Shown one piece after another: positions 44,958 to 53,708 of a stretch of DNA of 64,000 nucleotides. Numbering within the stretch: the stretch's first letter is position 1; each line of letters begins with the position of its first letter. The stretch lies in contig CAVXXI010000001.1 in the NCBI GenBank assembly GCA_963765725.1, positions 620,001 to 684,000 on the forward strand. The letters run 5' to 3'. The DNA is from DASQEH01 sp963765725. Lineage in GTDB: Bacteria; Actinomycetota; Actinomycetes; Propionibacteriales; Nocardioidaceae. The notes under the pieces are model-generated. The model was not told the DNA's origin. It ran no database searches and was given only the letters and a program-made list of their open reading frames with translations. Made by a program: the position numbers and the translations under genes.

Positions 44958-47900
44958 ATGTCCACGACCCTGACGGCGCCGATCACGTACCCCGCCGAGC
45001 TGCCGGTCAGCCAACGCAAGGACGACATCGCCGACGCCATCCGGGCCCACCAGGTCGTCATCGTGGCGGGCGAGACGGGCAGCGGCAAGACGACCCAACT
45101 GCCGAAGATCTGCCTCGAGCTCGGCCGCGGCCAGGGGCGCGGCGCGATCGGACACACGCAGCCGCGGCGGATCGCGGCCCGTACGGTCGCGGAGCGGATC
45201 GCGGAGGAGCTGCACACCGACCTGGGTGACGTCGTCGGGTACAAGATTCGCTTCACCGACCGGTCCGGGTCCCGGACGCGTGTCAAGGTGATGACCGACG
45301 GCATCCTGCTCGCAGAGATCCAGCACGACCGCGACCTGCGCCGATACGACACGATCATCATCGACGAGGCGCACGAGCGCAGCCTCAACATCGACTTCAT
45401 CCTCGGCTACCTGAAGCAGCTGCTTCCCCGCAGACCCGACCTGAAGGTCGTCATCACCTCTGCGACGATCGACCCCGAGCGGTTCTCTGAGCACTTCGGC
45501 GATGCGCCGATCATCGAAGTGTCGGGGCGCGTGTACCCCGTGGAGGTGCGCTACCGCGAGGTCGAGGACGACCAGACCCAGGCCATCGCCGATGCGGTAC
45601 GAGAGCTTGTCACCGAGGGGCCGGGCGACATCTTGGTCTTCCTGTCGGGCGAGCGGGAGATCCGCGACGCGGCCGACGTGCTGAAGCGCCTGCAACCTGC
45701 GGCCGCCGCGCGGCCCGGACAGGCGTTCGACGTGCTGCCGCTTTACTCGAGGCTGTCGTCCGCTGAGCAGCACCGGGTGTTCGCGCCGCACGACAAACGC
45801 CGCGTCGTCCTCGCCACCAACGTCGCCGAGACGTCGCTGACCGTCCCGGGCGTCCGGTACGTGGTCGACACCGGGCTGGCGCGGATCTCGCGGTTCAGCG
45901 CCCGTACGAAGGTGCAGCGGCTGCCGATCGAGCCGATCTCCCAGGCGAGCGCCAACCAGCGCAAGGGCCGCTGCGGGCGCGTCGCCGAGGGGGTGTGCAT
46001 CCGCCTGTACGCCGAGGAGGACTTCGACGCACGACCGGAGTTCACCGACCCGGAGATCCTGAGGACCAACCTCGCCTCGGTCATCTTGCAGATGACGTCA
46101 CTCGGGCTCGGCGACATCGCACGGTTCCCGTTCATGCAGCCGCCCGACACCCGCAGCGTCCAGGCGGGCATCCAGCTGCTGGAGGAGATCGGGGCGATCA
46201 CCAACCCCCGTCAGCCCCGGCTCACGGCGGTCGGGCGCAAGCTAGCGCAGCTGCCCGTCGACCCGCGGCTGGCCCGGATGATCGTCGAGGCCGACCGCAA
46301 CGACTGCCTGCGCCAGGTCGTGATCGTCGCCGCGGCGCTGTCCATCCAGGACCCGAGGGAGCGGCCGGCTGACCAGCAGGAGCAGGCCGACGCCAAGCAC
46401 CGCCGGTTCGCCGACCAGACGTCGGACTTCGCCGGAGTGCTCAACCTGTGGCGGTACATCAGCGAGTCGCAGACGGAGCTGTCGTCGAGCGCCTTCCGCC
46501 GGCTCTGCAGGTCCGACTTCCTCAACTACCTGCGGATCCGCGAGTGGCAGGACCTCGATGCGCAGCTGCGACAGGTTTGCAAACAGCTCGGGTTCACGCT
46601 GCCGAAGACTCCCGCCCCGACGGAGGCCGTACACCGCTCGCTGCTCGCTGGCCTGCTGTCGCACATCGGCATGAAGGACGTCGAGAAGCGGGACTACCTC
46701 GGGGCCCGCGGGACGCGCTTCGCGATCTTCCCGGGGTCGGCGCTGGCCAGGAGGCAGCCGCCGTTCGTGATGTCTGCCGAGCTCGTCGAGACGAGCCGGC
46801 TGTGGGGAAGGGTCAACGCCGAGATCGTCCCCGAGTGGGCGGAGTCCATCGGCGCGCATCTGGTCAAGCGGTCGTACAGTGAGCCGCACTGGTCCCGCAA
46901 GCGCGGCGCCGTGATGGCCCTGGAGAAGGTGACGCTGTACGGCGTCCCTATCGTCACCGAGCGGCTTGTCAACTACGGCCGTATCGACCCCGAGGTCGCC
47001 CGCGAGCTCTTCATCCGGCACGCGCTGGTGCAGGGGGAGTGGCGCACGCACCACCGCTTCTACGCCCACAACGCGGCCGTCCTCGAGGAGGCGGCCGAGC
47101 TCGAGCAGCGCGCACGTCGCCGGGGAATCGTGGTGGACGACGAGACCCTCTTCGACTTCTACGACGGGCGGGTCGGACCCGACGTGGTCTCCACCGCACA
47201 CTTCGACTCCTGGTGGAAGCAGCGCCGCCGCACCGATCCCGATCTGCTCACGCTGTCCCTCGACATGGTCGTGCACGACGACGCCGCGGACGTCTCGCCG
47301 GAGGACTTCCCCGACGCCTGGCGACACGGCGACGCCGAGCTTCCGCTCGTGTACGAGTTCGACCCCGGCGCTCCCACCGACGGGGTGACCGTCGACATCC
47401 CCGTGACGACGCTCGCCCAGGTCCAGTCGGCCGACTTCTCCTGGCCGGTTCCAGGCTTGCGAGAGGAGCTCGTCGTGGCCCTGATCCGCTCGCTGCCGAA
47501 GCGCCTGCGCGTCAACTTCGTCCCGGCGCCCAACCACGCCCGCGCCTTCCTCGCGGCCACGACCCCCGGCGAGGAGCCGTTGCTGGCATCGTTGGAGCGG
47601 TACCTGCGGCGTACGACCGGCGTTGTCGTCCACCGCGTCGACTGGCAGCTCGACAAGGTCCCGAGCCATCTGCGCCCGTCGTTTCGCGTGCTGTCGCTGC
47701 AGGGGGAGGAGCTCGGACGGAGCAAGGACCTCGACTCGCTGAAGGACGAGCTGCGATCCGTCGCCGGCGAGGCCATCTCCGCCGTCGCCTCGAGCCTGGA
47801 GCGTACGGGCCTCATGTCCTGGGACATCGGGACGCTCCCCGCGGTGTACGTCCAGACCCGTGCCGGTCACGAGGTGACCGGCTACCCCGCGCTCGTGGAC

Positions 47901-48659
47901 GAGGGCCCGAGCGTCTCGGTCAGGGTGCTGGGCACCGCGTCGGAGCAGCGGGCAGCCATGCGGCTCGGCGTCCGCCGGCTGGTGATGCTCGCTGTCCCGT
48001 CTCCCGGCCCGGCGGTCGTGAGATCCATGGACAACGCCGAGAAGCTCGCGCTCGGCCTCAACCCGCACGGGAGCGTGCCCGCGCTGCTTGACGACTGTTA
48101 CGCCGCCGCCGTCGATGAGGTCGTCGAAGACTGCGGTGGCCCACCGTGGGACGAGGCCGGGTTCTCGTCGCTGTGCGGAGAGGTGCGCAACCGCGCGCCC
48201 GCGCTGGTGACGGACATCGTCCAGCGGGTCAGAGGCGTGCTCGTCGACGCGTACGCCATCGACCGCCGGCTCTCCGGGCGCGCCGACCTCGCCGTGCTCC
48301 CGGCCCTGGCGGACATGAAGCAGCAGTGGGCGGGTCTTGTGTACCCCGGGTTCGTCGCGGACGCAGGGCGTACGTGGCTCCAGCACTACCCGCGATACCT
48401 CGCGGCGATGGGCGAGCGGCTCGACAAGCTGGCGTCCGACCCTCGCCGCGACGCCGTCCTGATGGCCTCGATGGCCGAGGTGCAGGCGGCGTACCGCAGC
48501 GCCGTCGACGGCCGCCCGCCCGAAGAGGTGCCGAGTGAGGCGCTGCGCGAGGTCCGCTGGATGCTCGAGGAGCTGCGGGTGAGCCTGTTCGCCCAGCACC
48601 TGAGGACTCCACGACCGGTCTCCGTGCAGCGAGTGGTCCGGGCCTTGCGCGACGCGTGA
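44958..48659 (+). CDS. hrpA: ATP-dependent RNA helicase HrpA
   Basis: The 1233-residue DEAH-box helicase shows Walker A GETGSGKTTQ, TQPRRIAARTVA (Ia), DEAHERS (II), ITSATID (III), NVAETSLTVPGVRYVVD (V) and QRKGRCGRVAEG (VI). Helicase-associated domains and the long DUF3418 C-terminal region specific to HrpA follow. It acts on RNA-ribosome substrates, for example in resolving collided ribosomes. A -10-like TAGACT at 44944-44949 lies 8 nt before the ATG, so the transcript may be leaderless or nearly so. Confidence 0.95.
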   Translation: MSTTLTAPITYPAELPVSQRKDDIADAIRAHQVVIVAGETGSGKTTQLPKICLELGRGQGRGAIGHTQPRRIAARTVAERIAEELHTDLGDVVGYKIRFTDRSGSRTRVKVMTDGILLAEIQHDRDLRRYDTIIIDEAHERSLNIDFILGYLKQLLPRRPDLKVVITSATIDPERFSEHFGDAPIIEVSGRVYPVEVRYREVEDDQTQAIADAVRELVTEGPGDILVFLSGEREIRDAADVLKRLQPAAAARPGQAFDVLPLYSRLSSAEQHRVFAPHDKRRVVLATNVAETSLTVPGVRYVVDTGLARISRFSARTKVQRLPIEPISQASANQRKGRCGRVAEGVCIRLYAEEDFDARPEFTDPEILRTNLASVILQMTSLGLGDIARFPFMQPPDTRSVQAGIQLLEEIGAITNPRQPRLTAVGRKLAQLPVDPRLARMIVEADRNDCLRQVVIVAAALSIQDPRERPADQQEQADAKHRRFADQTSDFAGVLNLWRYISESQTELSSSAFRRLCRSDFLNYLRIREWQDLDAQLRQVCKQLGFTLPKTPAPTEAVHRSLLAGLLSHIGMKDVEKRDYLGARGTRFAIFPGSALARRQPPFVMSAELVETSRLWGRVNAEIVPEWAESIGAHLVKRSYSEPHWSRKRGAVMALEKVTLYGVPIVTERLVNYGRIDPEVARELFIRHALVQGEWRTHHRFYAHNAAVLEEAAELEQRARRRGIVVDDETLFDFYDGRVGPDVVSTAHFDSWWKQRRRTDPDLLTLSLDMVVHDDAADVSPEDFPDAWRHGDAELPLVYEFDPGAPTDGVTVDIPVTTLAQVQSADFSWPVPGLREELVVALIRSLPKRLRVNFVPAPNHARAFLAATTPGEEPLLASLERYLRRTTGVVVHRVDWQLDKVPSHLRPSFRVLSLQGEELGRSKDLDSLKDELRSVAGEAISAVASSLERTGLMSWDIGTLPAVYVQTRAGHEVTGYPALVDEGPSVSVRVLGTASEQRAAMRLGVRRLVMLAVPSPGPAVVRSMDNAEKLALGLNPHGSVPALLDDCYAAAVDEVVEDCGGPPWDEAGFSSLCGEVRNRAPALVTDIVQRVRGVLVDAYAIDRRLSGRADLAVLPALADMKQQWAGLVYPGFVADAGRTWLQHYPRYLAAMGERLDKLASDPRRDAVLMASMAEVQAAYRSAVDGRPPEEVPSEALREVRWMLEELRVSLFAQHLRTPRPVSVQRVVRALRDA

Positions 48660-48721
48660 GGAACCTCGCATTTAGGGCGAGTAGGCAGGTAGAGTCCTCC
48701 CAGACCACTGGGAGGTCCCGC

Positions 48722-49537
48722 GTGAGCAACGCACAGAGCACGGCCAAGCAGGTCGAGAACAGCGAGTGGCTGGAACGGGCCGTCAGGGTCGGGTTGGCGT
48801 CGTACGGGGTCGTCCACCTGCTGATCGCGTGGCTGGCGCTGCAGCTGGCCTTCGGGAACAGCTCCGGGGCCGCCAACCAGAACGGTGCGATGCGTCAGCT
48901 CGCGCAACAGCCGTTCGGGAAGCCGCTGCTGTGGGTGGTCGCCCTGGGCTTCGTGGCACTCGCGCTCTGGCAGGGCTTCGACGCCGCCTGGGGACACCGA
49001 AAGCACGACGGCGCGAAGCGCACCTTCAAGCGGCTCGGCTCCGCGGGCAAGGTCGTGGTGTACCTGGTGCTGGCCTTCACCGCCGTCAAGACCGCCGTCG
49101 GGAGCTCGTCGTCCTCGTCGAGCAAGAGCGGCTTGACGGCAAAGGTGCTGAGCTGGCCGTTCGGACAAGTGCTCGTCGTCATCGTCGGGCTCGCGATCGT
49201 CGCCGTCGGCGGGTACCTCGTCTCGCGGGCTGTGCGCAAGTCTTTCGAGCACGACCTGCAGCCGCAGGCGACGTCGGGAACGACGGGATCCACCGTGGTG
49301 CGGCTGGGGCAGATCGGCTACACCGCCAAAGGCGTCGCCCTGGGGATCGTCGGAGTGCTGTTCATCTGGGCCGCGCTGAGCTACAACCCGAATAAGGCCG
49401 GTGGACTCGATGCCGCCCTCCACACGCTGATCGCACAGCCCTTCGGGCCGTGGCTGCTTGCCTTGGTGGCCGTCGGCATCGGGTGCTTCGGAGTGTTCTG
49501 CTTCTTCTGGGCCAAGGACGCCGACACCTCCTCCTGA
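48722..49537 (+). CDS. DUF1206 membrane protein
   Basis: The 271-residue protein has six membrane segments arranged as three two-helix repeats, each with a G(K/Y)xxY or G-rich hairpin: RVGLASYGVVHLLIAWLAL, LGSAGKVVVYLVLAF and IGYTAKGVALGIVGVLF. This is the DUF1206 pattern, of unknown function. A Ser-rich loop (SSSSSSK) lies between repeats 2 and 3. GTG 48722 follows GGGAGG. Downstream are a 22-bp repeat array and a terminator shared with the convergent MFS gene. Confidence 0.88.
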   Translation: MSNAQSTAKQVENSEWLERAVRVGLASYGVVHLLIAWLALQLAFGNSSGAANQNGAMRQLAQQPFGKPLLWVVALGFVALALWQGFDAAWGHRKHDGAKRTFKRLGSAGKVVVYLVLAFTAVKTAVGSSSSSSSKSGLTAKVLSWPFGQVLVVIVGLAIVAVGGYLVSRAVRKSFEHDLQPQATSGTTGSTVVRLGQIGYTAKGVALGIVGVLFIWAALSYNPNKAGGLDAALHTLIAQPFGPWLLALVAVGIGCFGVFCFFWAKDADTSS

Positions 49538-49547
49538 CCCCCCGCGT

Positions 49548-49687
49548 CGAGGGGGAGGGAATGTGGGAATGTCGCGTCGAGTGGGCGGGAATGTCGCGTC
49601 GAGTGGGCGGGAATGTCGCGTCGAGTGGGCGGGAATGTCGCGTCGAGTGGGCGGGAATGTCGCGTCGAGTGGGCCGGAAAGCAGGCC
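49548..49687 (+). repeat. 22-bp tandem repeat array C, four perfect copies plus flanking degenerate units
   Basis: Units begin CGAGTGGGCGGGAATG at 49578, 49600, 49622 and 49644; these four are identical over all 22 bp. A divergent unit follows at 49666 and a degenerate one precedes at 49548. All are in the sense orientation of the upstream DUF1206 gene, starting 10 nt after its stop. No inverted half is present; a strong hairpin follows instead. Confidence 0.95.
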
Positions 49688-49702
49688 AATGCGTACGTGG
49701 CG

Positions 49703-49740
49703 ACGGCCCCGCACATCCTCGTCGCATGTGTCGGGGCCGT
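49703..49740. terminator. Bidirectional terminator hairpin between DUF1206 and MFS genes
   Basis: ACGGCCCCG then CACAT (49703-49716) pairs with ATGTG and CGGGGCCGT (49726-49740), with one bulged T at 49731 and a 9-nt loop. This 14-bp stem between convergent genes is the strongest hairpin in this gap. Confidence 0.7.
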
Positions 49741-49807
49741 CGGCGTTGTCGTCGGCTCGAGCCGAGGCTGTCCGCCTGGCCGAGCGCTCGTGCGCGGAGT
49801 CAGGGAG

Positions 49808-51376
49808 CTACCCGACCGACACGAGCTCCGCGCTGCCTTCGTTGTCGTTGATCTCCTCGTGGCTCACCCGCATGAATACGAACGTGATGATCGAGCCGAC
49901 CCAGATCATGGCAGCCCCGACGATGAACGCGTGAGTCGACCCGTAGGCGAAGGCGGCGTTCGCCACGGTCTGCGGGAACGACTTCGGCGTCGCGGTCGCG
50001 TGGTGGGCAGCCGCGGCCTGAGCGCTCGCGACGATCTGGTTCGCCTTCGACGTGGTGGCGTGCACCGCGACGGTGCTCAGGGTTGCGAGCCCGAGTGAGC
50101 CTCCGACCTGCTGCATCGCGTTCAACACACCCGAGCCGATCCCGGAGTCGTCGCTGCTGACGCCGTGCACCGCGGTGAGCGTCAGAGGTACGAACACGAA
50201 GCCCATCCCGATCGACATGACGAGGATCCAGGGCAGGAGATTGCTGACGTACGAGGCATGGACACCCAGGTTCGCGAGGTTGTCGGAGTAGGGCAGTCTC
50301 GAGAATCCGAACAACCCGATCCCCGCGAGCAGCGTGCCGACGCCGGCCAGCCAGCGCGGGTCGACCCGAGCGACCAGGCTGGAGGCGATCCCAGCCGAGA
50401 CGACGATACCCAGGCTGAACGGCAGGAACGCGAAGCCGGTCTTGAGCGAGCTGTAGCCCATCCCGTTCTGCACGACGATGCTCAAGAAGTAGAACATCGC
50501 GAACATCGCTGCCGGTACCAGCATCATCACCAGGAAGCTGACCCCACGAGTGCGGTCCGCCAGGATGCGCAGCGGCAGCAGCGGCTCGCGAACGGAGCTC
50601 TCGATCACCATGAAGCTGACGAGCAGCGCGGCCCCGGCGGCGAGTGCCGCAATGGTCCAGGTGTCACCCCAACCGTGGCTGGCGTCGGCTGCCCGCGTGA
50701 GTCCATAGACGAGGGCGAGCAGACCGAGGGTTCCGCTGAGGGCACCGGGCAGGTCGAGCGCGATCCGCCTGCGTGCACTCTCGGCCAGCACCATGGGCGC
50801 CAGGACTGCGGCGGCGATGCCGATGGGGACGTTGATGAGCAGCGTCCAGCGCCAGGAGTACTCGGTCAGCCAGCCGCCGAGGATCAGCCCGACGGCCGCA
50901 CCCGCGCCCGACATCGCCGCGTACACGGCGAACGCCCGGTTGCGCTGCTTACCGGCCGGGAAGTTGGTAGTGATGAGGGCAAGTGCCGTGGGGCTGGCGA
51001 TTGCTGCGCCGAGCCCTTGCAGCCCACGGGCGGCGAGCAGCATCTCCTGGTTCTGCGCGATCCCTCCGAGGAGCGAGGCGAACGAAAAGAGCAGGACGCC
51101 GATCATGAAGATCTTGCGGCGCCCGAAGAGGTCCCCGAGCCGGCCGCCGAGCAGCAGCAGCCCGCCGAAGGCCAGCGTGTAACCGGTGATGATCCACGGC
51201 TGGTTCGCCTTGCTGAACTGCAGGTCGTGGGAGATGTACGGGATGGCGATGTTGACGATGGTGCTATCCAGCACGACCATCAGCTGGGCGATCGAGATGA
51301 CCAGGAGAGCGAAGCCGAGATGGCGTCGCTCCAGGCTGGCTTCCTCGGGCCGGGTGTCCTCGAGACTGGTTGTCAT
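49808..51376 (-). CDS. MFS drug transporter, DHA2 / EmrB-QacA type (14 segments)
   Basis: The 522-residue efflux pump has SIAQLMVVLDSTIVNIAIPYI in segment 1, the DHA2 hallmark; GGRLGDLFGRRKIFMIG in the 2-3 loop; RGLQGLGAAIASPTALAL; and about fourteen hydrophobic segments. It exports drugs or toxic organics by proton antiport. A TetR gene lies 8 nt upstream on the same strand and probably represses both from the operator at 52039-52065. Confidence 0.93.
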   Translation of the reverse strand: MTTSLEDTRPEEASLERRHLGFALLVISIAQLMVVLDSTIVNIAIPYISHDLQFSKANQPWIITGYTLAFGGLLLLGGRLGDLFGRRKIFMIGVLLFSFASLLGGIAQNQEMLLAARGLQGLGAAIASPTALALITTNFPAGKQRNRAFAVYAAMSGAGAAVGLILGGWLTEYSWRWTLLINVPIGIAAAVLAPMVLAESARRRIALDLPGALSGTLGLLALVYGLTRAADASHGWGDTWTIAALAAGAALLVSFMVIESSVREPLLPLRILADRTRGVSFLVMMLVPAAMFAMFYFLSIVVQNGMGYSSLKTGFAFLPFSLGIVVSAGIASSLVARVDPRWLAGVGTLLAGIGLFGFSRLPYSDNLANLGVHASYVSNLLPWILVMSIGMGFVFVPLTLTAVHGVSSDDSGIGSGVLNAMQQVGGSLGLATLSTVAVHATTSKANQIVASAQAAAAHHATATPKSFPQTVANAAFAYGSTHAFIVGAAMIWVGSIITFVFMRVSHEEINDNEGSAELVSVG

Positions 51377-51384
51377 CGGATTCC

Positions 51385-52020
51385 TTAGCGTCGTTGTGAC
51401 GAAGTGGTGGGGTGGCTGGAGCTACGGGTCGCGGCGGGCATCACGATCTCGTCGATGATCCGCTCGACGGTCTCGTTGTCGACCGGGCGTTGTAGGACGA
51501 ACGAGCGATGCAAGATGACCGCGCCGAGCACCTCGGAGAGGAGGTCGAGATCGACGTCGGGGGAGATCTCACCGCGATCCCTCGCTCGCTCGTAGAGCTT
51601 GCGAGCCTGCGCGGCCTTGGGAAGCAGGAATCTCCTCTGGAAGGCCTCGCTGAACTCACGATCGCGGTGCAGCGCCGTGATCACGCTGGCGAAGACGGCC
51701 AAAGACGTCTCGTCGGTCATGCCGTGCGCATGGCAGGCCATGGCCACCAGGTCACCGCGCAGTGTGCCGGTATCGGCGTCAGCGACCTGCGGTGCGCCCT
51801 TCGCGCGCTCGATGGCGTCGATGACGAGCTCGGCCTTGGAGGCCCACCTGCGGTAGAGGGTGGCTTTGCTCGCCTTCGCTGCCGCGGCGACCGCGTCCAT
51901 GGTCAATCGGTCGTACCCGACGCTGGCCAGCAGGCTGAGGGTGGAGTCGAGGATCTCGTGCTCGCGAGAGCCCTCGCACCTCGGGCGGGTCAGGATCTTG
52001 GAGCGCCGTCGCAGGTTCAC
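51385..52020 (-). CDS. TetR-family repressor of the DHA2 pump
   Basis: The 211-residue regulator has a helix-turn-helix within DRLTMDAVAAAAKASKATLYRRW and the C-terminal domain LHRDREFSEAFQRRFLLPK common in actinobacterial efflux regulators. GTG 52020 is chosen because GAGGAGGA precedes it. The longer frame (start 52173) would translate through the operator. TetR and pump form an operon, in that order, behind a perfect palindrome. Confidence 0.88.
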   Translation of the reverse strand: MNLRRRSKILTRPRCEGSREHEILDSTLSLLASVGYDRLTMDAVAAAAKASKATLYRRWASKAELVIDAIERAKGAPQVADADTGTLRGDLVAMACHAHGMTDETSLAVFASVITALHRDREFSEAFQRRFLLPKAAQARKLYERARDRGEISPDVDLDLLSEVLGAVILHRSFVLQRPVDNETVERIIDEIVMPAATRSSSHPTTSSQRR

Positions 52021-52038
52021 GCGTCTCCTCCTCAGCTC

Positions 52039-52065
52039 GATGAAACGAAACCGTTTCGTTTCATC
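52039..52065. promoter_or_regulatory. Perfect 27-bp TetR operator
   Basis: GATGAAACGAAAC (52039-52051) and GTTTCGTTTCATC (52053-52065) are perfect 13-bp inverted arms around one central base. It lies 18 nt upstream of the TetR start codon. GAAACG half-sites are nested within each arm. Position and symmetry indicate autoregulation of the TetR-pump operon. Confidence 0.8.
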
Positions 52066-52220
52066 AACGTACATCGGTTCGAGTCGAGGGCCAAATGAAC
52101 AGTTGGCGACGGGGATCACACTGCCTCCAGTACGACTGCCCGGCGGCGGTTCGGTCGGCAGGCCTCGCGTCATTCACGGCGGACCGCGCCTCGGGCGCGC
52201 GAGCAAGCCGCTCCAGGCGA

Positions 52221-52302
52221 AGCTTGCGCCCGCTCGAGGCGACATACCTACCCACTCGACCCGACATTTGCGCCCACTCGAGGCGACATTTGCGCCCGCT
52301 CG
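52221..52302 (-). repeat. 22-bp intergenic repeat array D, inverted units trailing the FUSC gene
   Basis: Units start at 52221, 52243, 52265 and 52287 (CATTTGCGCCC(A/G)CTCG and one CATACCTACCCACTCG), 22 bp apart. They end 9 nt before the stop codon of the minus-strand FUSC gene and are sense to it. A single degraded forward-like unit (CGAGTCGAGGGCCAAATG) lies at 52080-52097. The remaining gap 52098-52220 shows nothing else recognisable. Confidence 0.88.
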
Positions 52303-52310
52303 ACAGAGGT

Positions 52311-53411
52311 TCAGTGGCGGGCGGGGACGGCACTCACGGCTTCGTGGTGGGGGAGACCGGAGAGCTGCAGCAGGTCGACGACGAGGGACCGCATCTGCCC
52401 CAGGACGACGGCGGCGGAGAGGGTCAATGGTTCCGAGGCGTCGGCGGTCACCTCCGCGATCTCGATGAGCTGGGGTTGCGCGACCTCGGGCGAGCGGTTC
52501 GCTGCGAGCTCCGTGGCCATCTCATCGGCCGCGTCCGCCAACCGGTCGAGGATCGCCAGGTAGTCCGGTGGCATGGTCTCCTCGAGCCGTGCGCTGACCT
52601 CGATCCGGCGGATCATCACGCGGGTGTTGCGGAGCGCCCGGTCGAGCGGCTCGACGACCTCGGCGATCGAGCGGACGTGCGGCCGGTTGCGCCGGCGGAA
52701 CGGCGACGAGCGCACCACTTCGAGGCCCTCGGTCGCGGCGACGCGAAGCTCGTTCAGCGACGACTCCGTCTCGCGGGCTCGGTTCAACGTGTCGGAGGCC
52801 CGGTCCATGTCGACGTCGCGGGCGCTCGAGCTCGCGGACCGGAGCAGCCGCGCCAGCTCGAGTGTCACCTTCGCCGCCTCCTCGCGTGGCCGCCGCAGCG
52901 GCGCACCCGGTACGACCGTCGCGGCCACGAGCGCCACCCCGCCGCCGATGAGGGCGTCGACGATCCGGCTCGCCCCGCCGTCGAGGGGTAGCAGCGTGGT
53001 CACCACGATGGACTGGACCGCCGCCTGGTTGATCAGCAGCACACCGGCGTCGAGGAACACCGCCGCCGACATGGCCACGGCGACGATCACGGTGATGTGC
53101 CAGGACTGGCCGTACCCCACGACGTGGGCGAAGAGGTCGGCGGTGCCGATTCCGATCGACACGCCGATCGACACCTCGGCCACACGTCGCAGCCGTTGCC
53201 CGTACGACGTCCCCAGGCACACCACCGCCGCCACGGGTGCGAAGAAGGGAGCGGGGTGTCCGAAGACGTCCGTGCCGACCAGCCAGGCGATTCCGGCGGC
53301 GACGGCGCACTGGCCGATCATCCAGGCTTTCGTCCGCAGCCGGCGCAGCCTCGCGGAGACCGAAAGGCGGCCCCGCTGCCAGGCCAGGTCACTGAGCGTC
53401 GACACATCCAT
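52311..53411 (-). CDS. FUSC / aromatic acid exporter-like membrane protein
   Basis: The 366-residue protein has about five to six N-terminal membrane segments (FGHPAPFFAPVAAVVCLG, then a HITVIVAVAMSAAVFLDAG region and IGGGVALVAATVVPG). A long cytosolic helical domain rich in Arg/Glu follows. This matches the FUSC family, related to aromatic acid and fusaric acid efflux proteins. No partner membrane-fusion protein is adjacent, as expected in Gram-positive bacteria. The substrate is unknown. Confidence 0.82.
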   Translation of the reverse strand: MDVSTLSDLAWQRGRLSVSARLRRLRTKAWMIGQCAVAAGIAWLVGTDVFGHPAPFFAPVAAVVCLGTSYGQRLRRVAEVSIGVSIGIGTADLFAHVVGYGQSWHITVIVAVAMSAAVFLDAGVLLINQAAVQSIVVTTLLPLDGGASRIVDALIGGGVALVAATVVPGAPLRRPREEAAKVTLELARLLRSASSSARDVDMDRASDTLNRARETESSLNELRVAATEGLEVVRSSPFRRRNRPHVRSIAEVVEPLDRALRNTRVMIRRIEVSARLEETMPPDYLAILDRLADAADEMATELAANRSPEVAQPQLIEIAEVTADASEPLTLSAAVVLGQMRSLVVDLLQLSGLPHHEAVSAVPARH

Positions 53412-53526
53412 GGTTACATTCTTTCAGCCTGTGGCGAGGACGGACTTGCTCGTCGTGGGCACCTCGCGTAGCGTCTCTCGGGTTCCTCCACAGGAGGGGC
53501 GCCGCAAGCGGTACGCCTAGTCCTAC

Positions 53527-53696
53527 CCGCCGCGACCGGCAGCGACCAGTTCACCGGACAGGGTAGGAGCGGAGGACCCGTGAACACGGCCTCACCGACC
53601 TCGGTCGGTGCAGCCTCGGGGTGAAGCCGGTCGCGAGAGCGACCAGCCGGGCGAACCTTTCCGCCCGAACCCGACAGCTCACTTCGCAGGCGGCGG
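53527..53696 (+). promoter_or_regulatory. c-di-AMP riboswitch (ydaO/yuaA type) upstream of the Rpf-like gene
   Basis: Conserved ydaO blocks occur in order: GGGTAGGAGCGG(A)GGACCC near 53561-53579, GGGGTGAAG near 53618, CCGCCCGAACCCGACAGC at 53661-53678, and CGCAGGCGG near the end. The closing stem CCGCCG (53527-53532) pairs with CGGCGG (53691-53696), whose 3' strand overlaps the ribosome-binding site region GGAGAGG. Ligand-stabilised folding could therefore hide translation signals; regulation at the level of transcription elongation is the usual proposal for rpf leaders. The sequence 53412-53526 shows no other feature. Confidence 0.85.
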
Positions 53697-53708
53697 AGAG
53701 GTAGCCCC

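Noticed and set aside
49540..49740. Predicted proteins made of 22-residue repeats (both strands, all frames)
   Set aside because: A 22-bp tandem repeat without stops is open in every frame; the peptides are by-products with no ribosome-binding sites.
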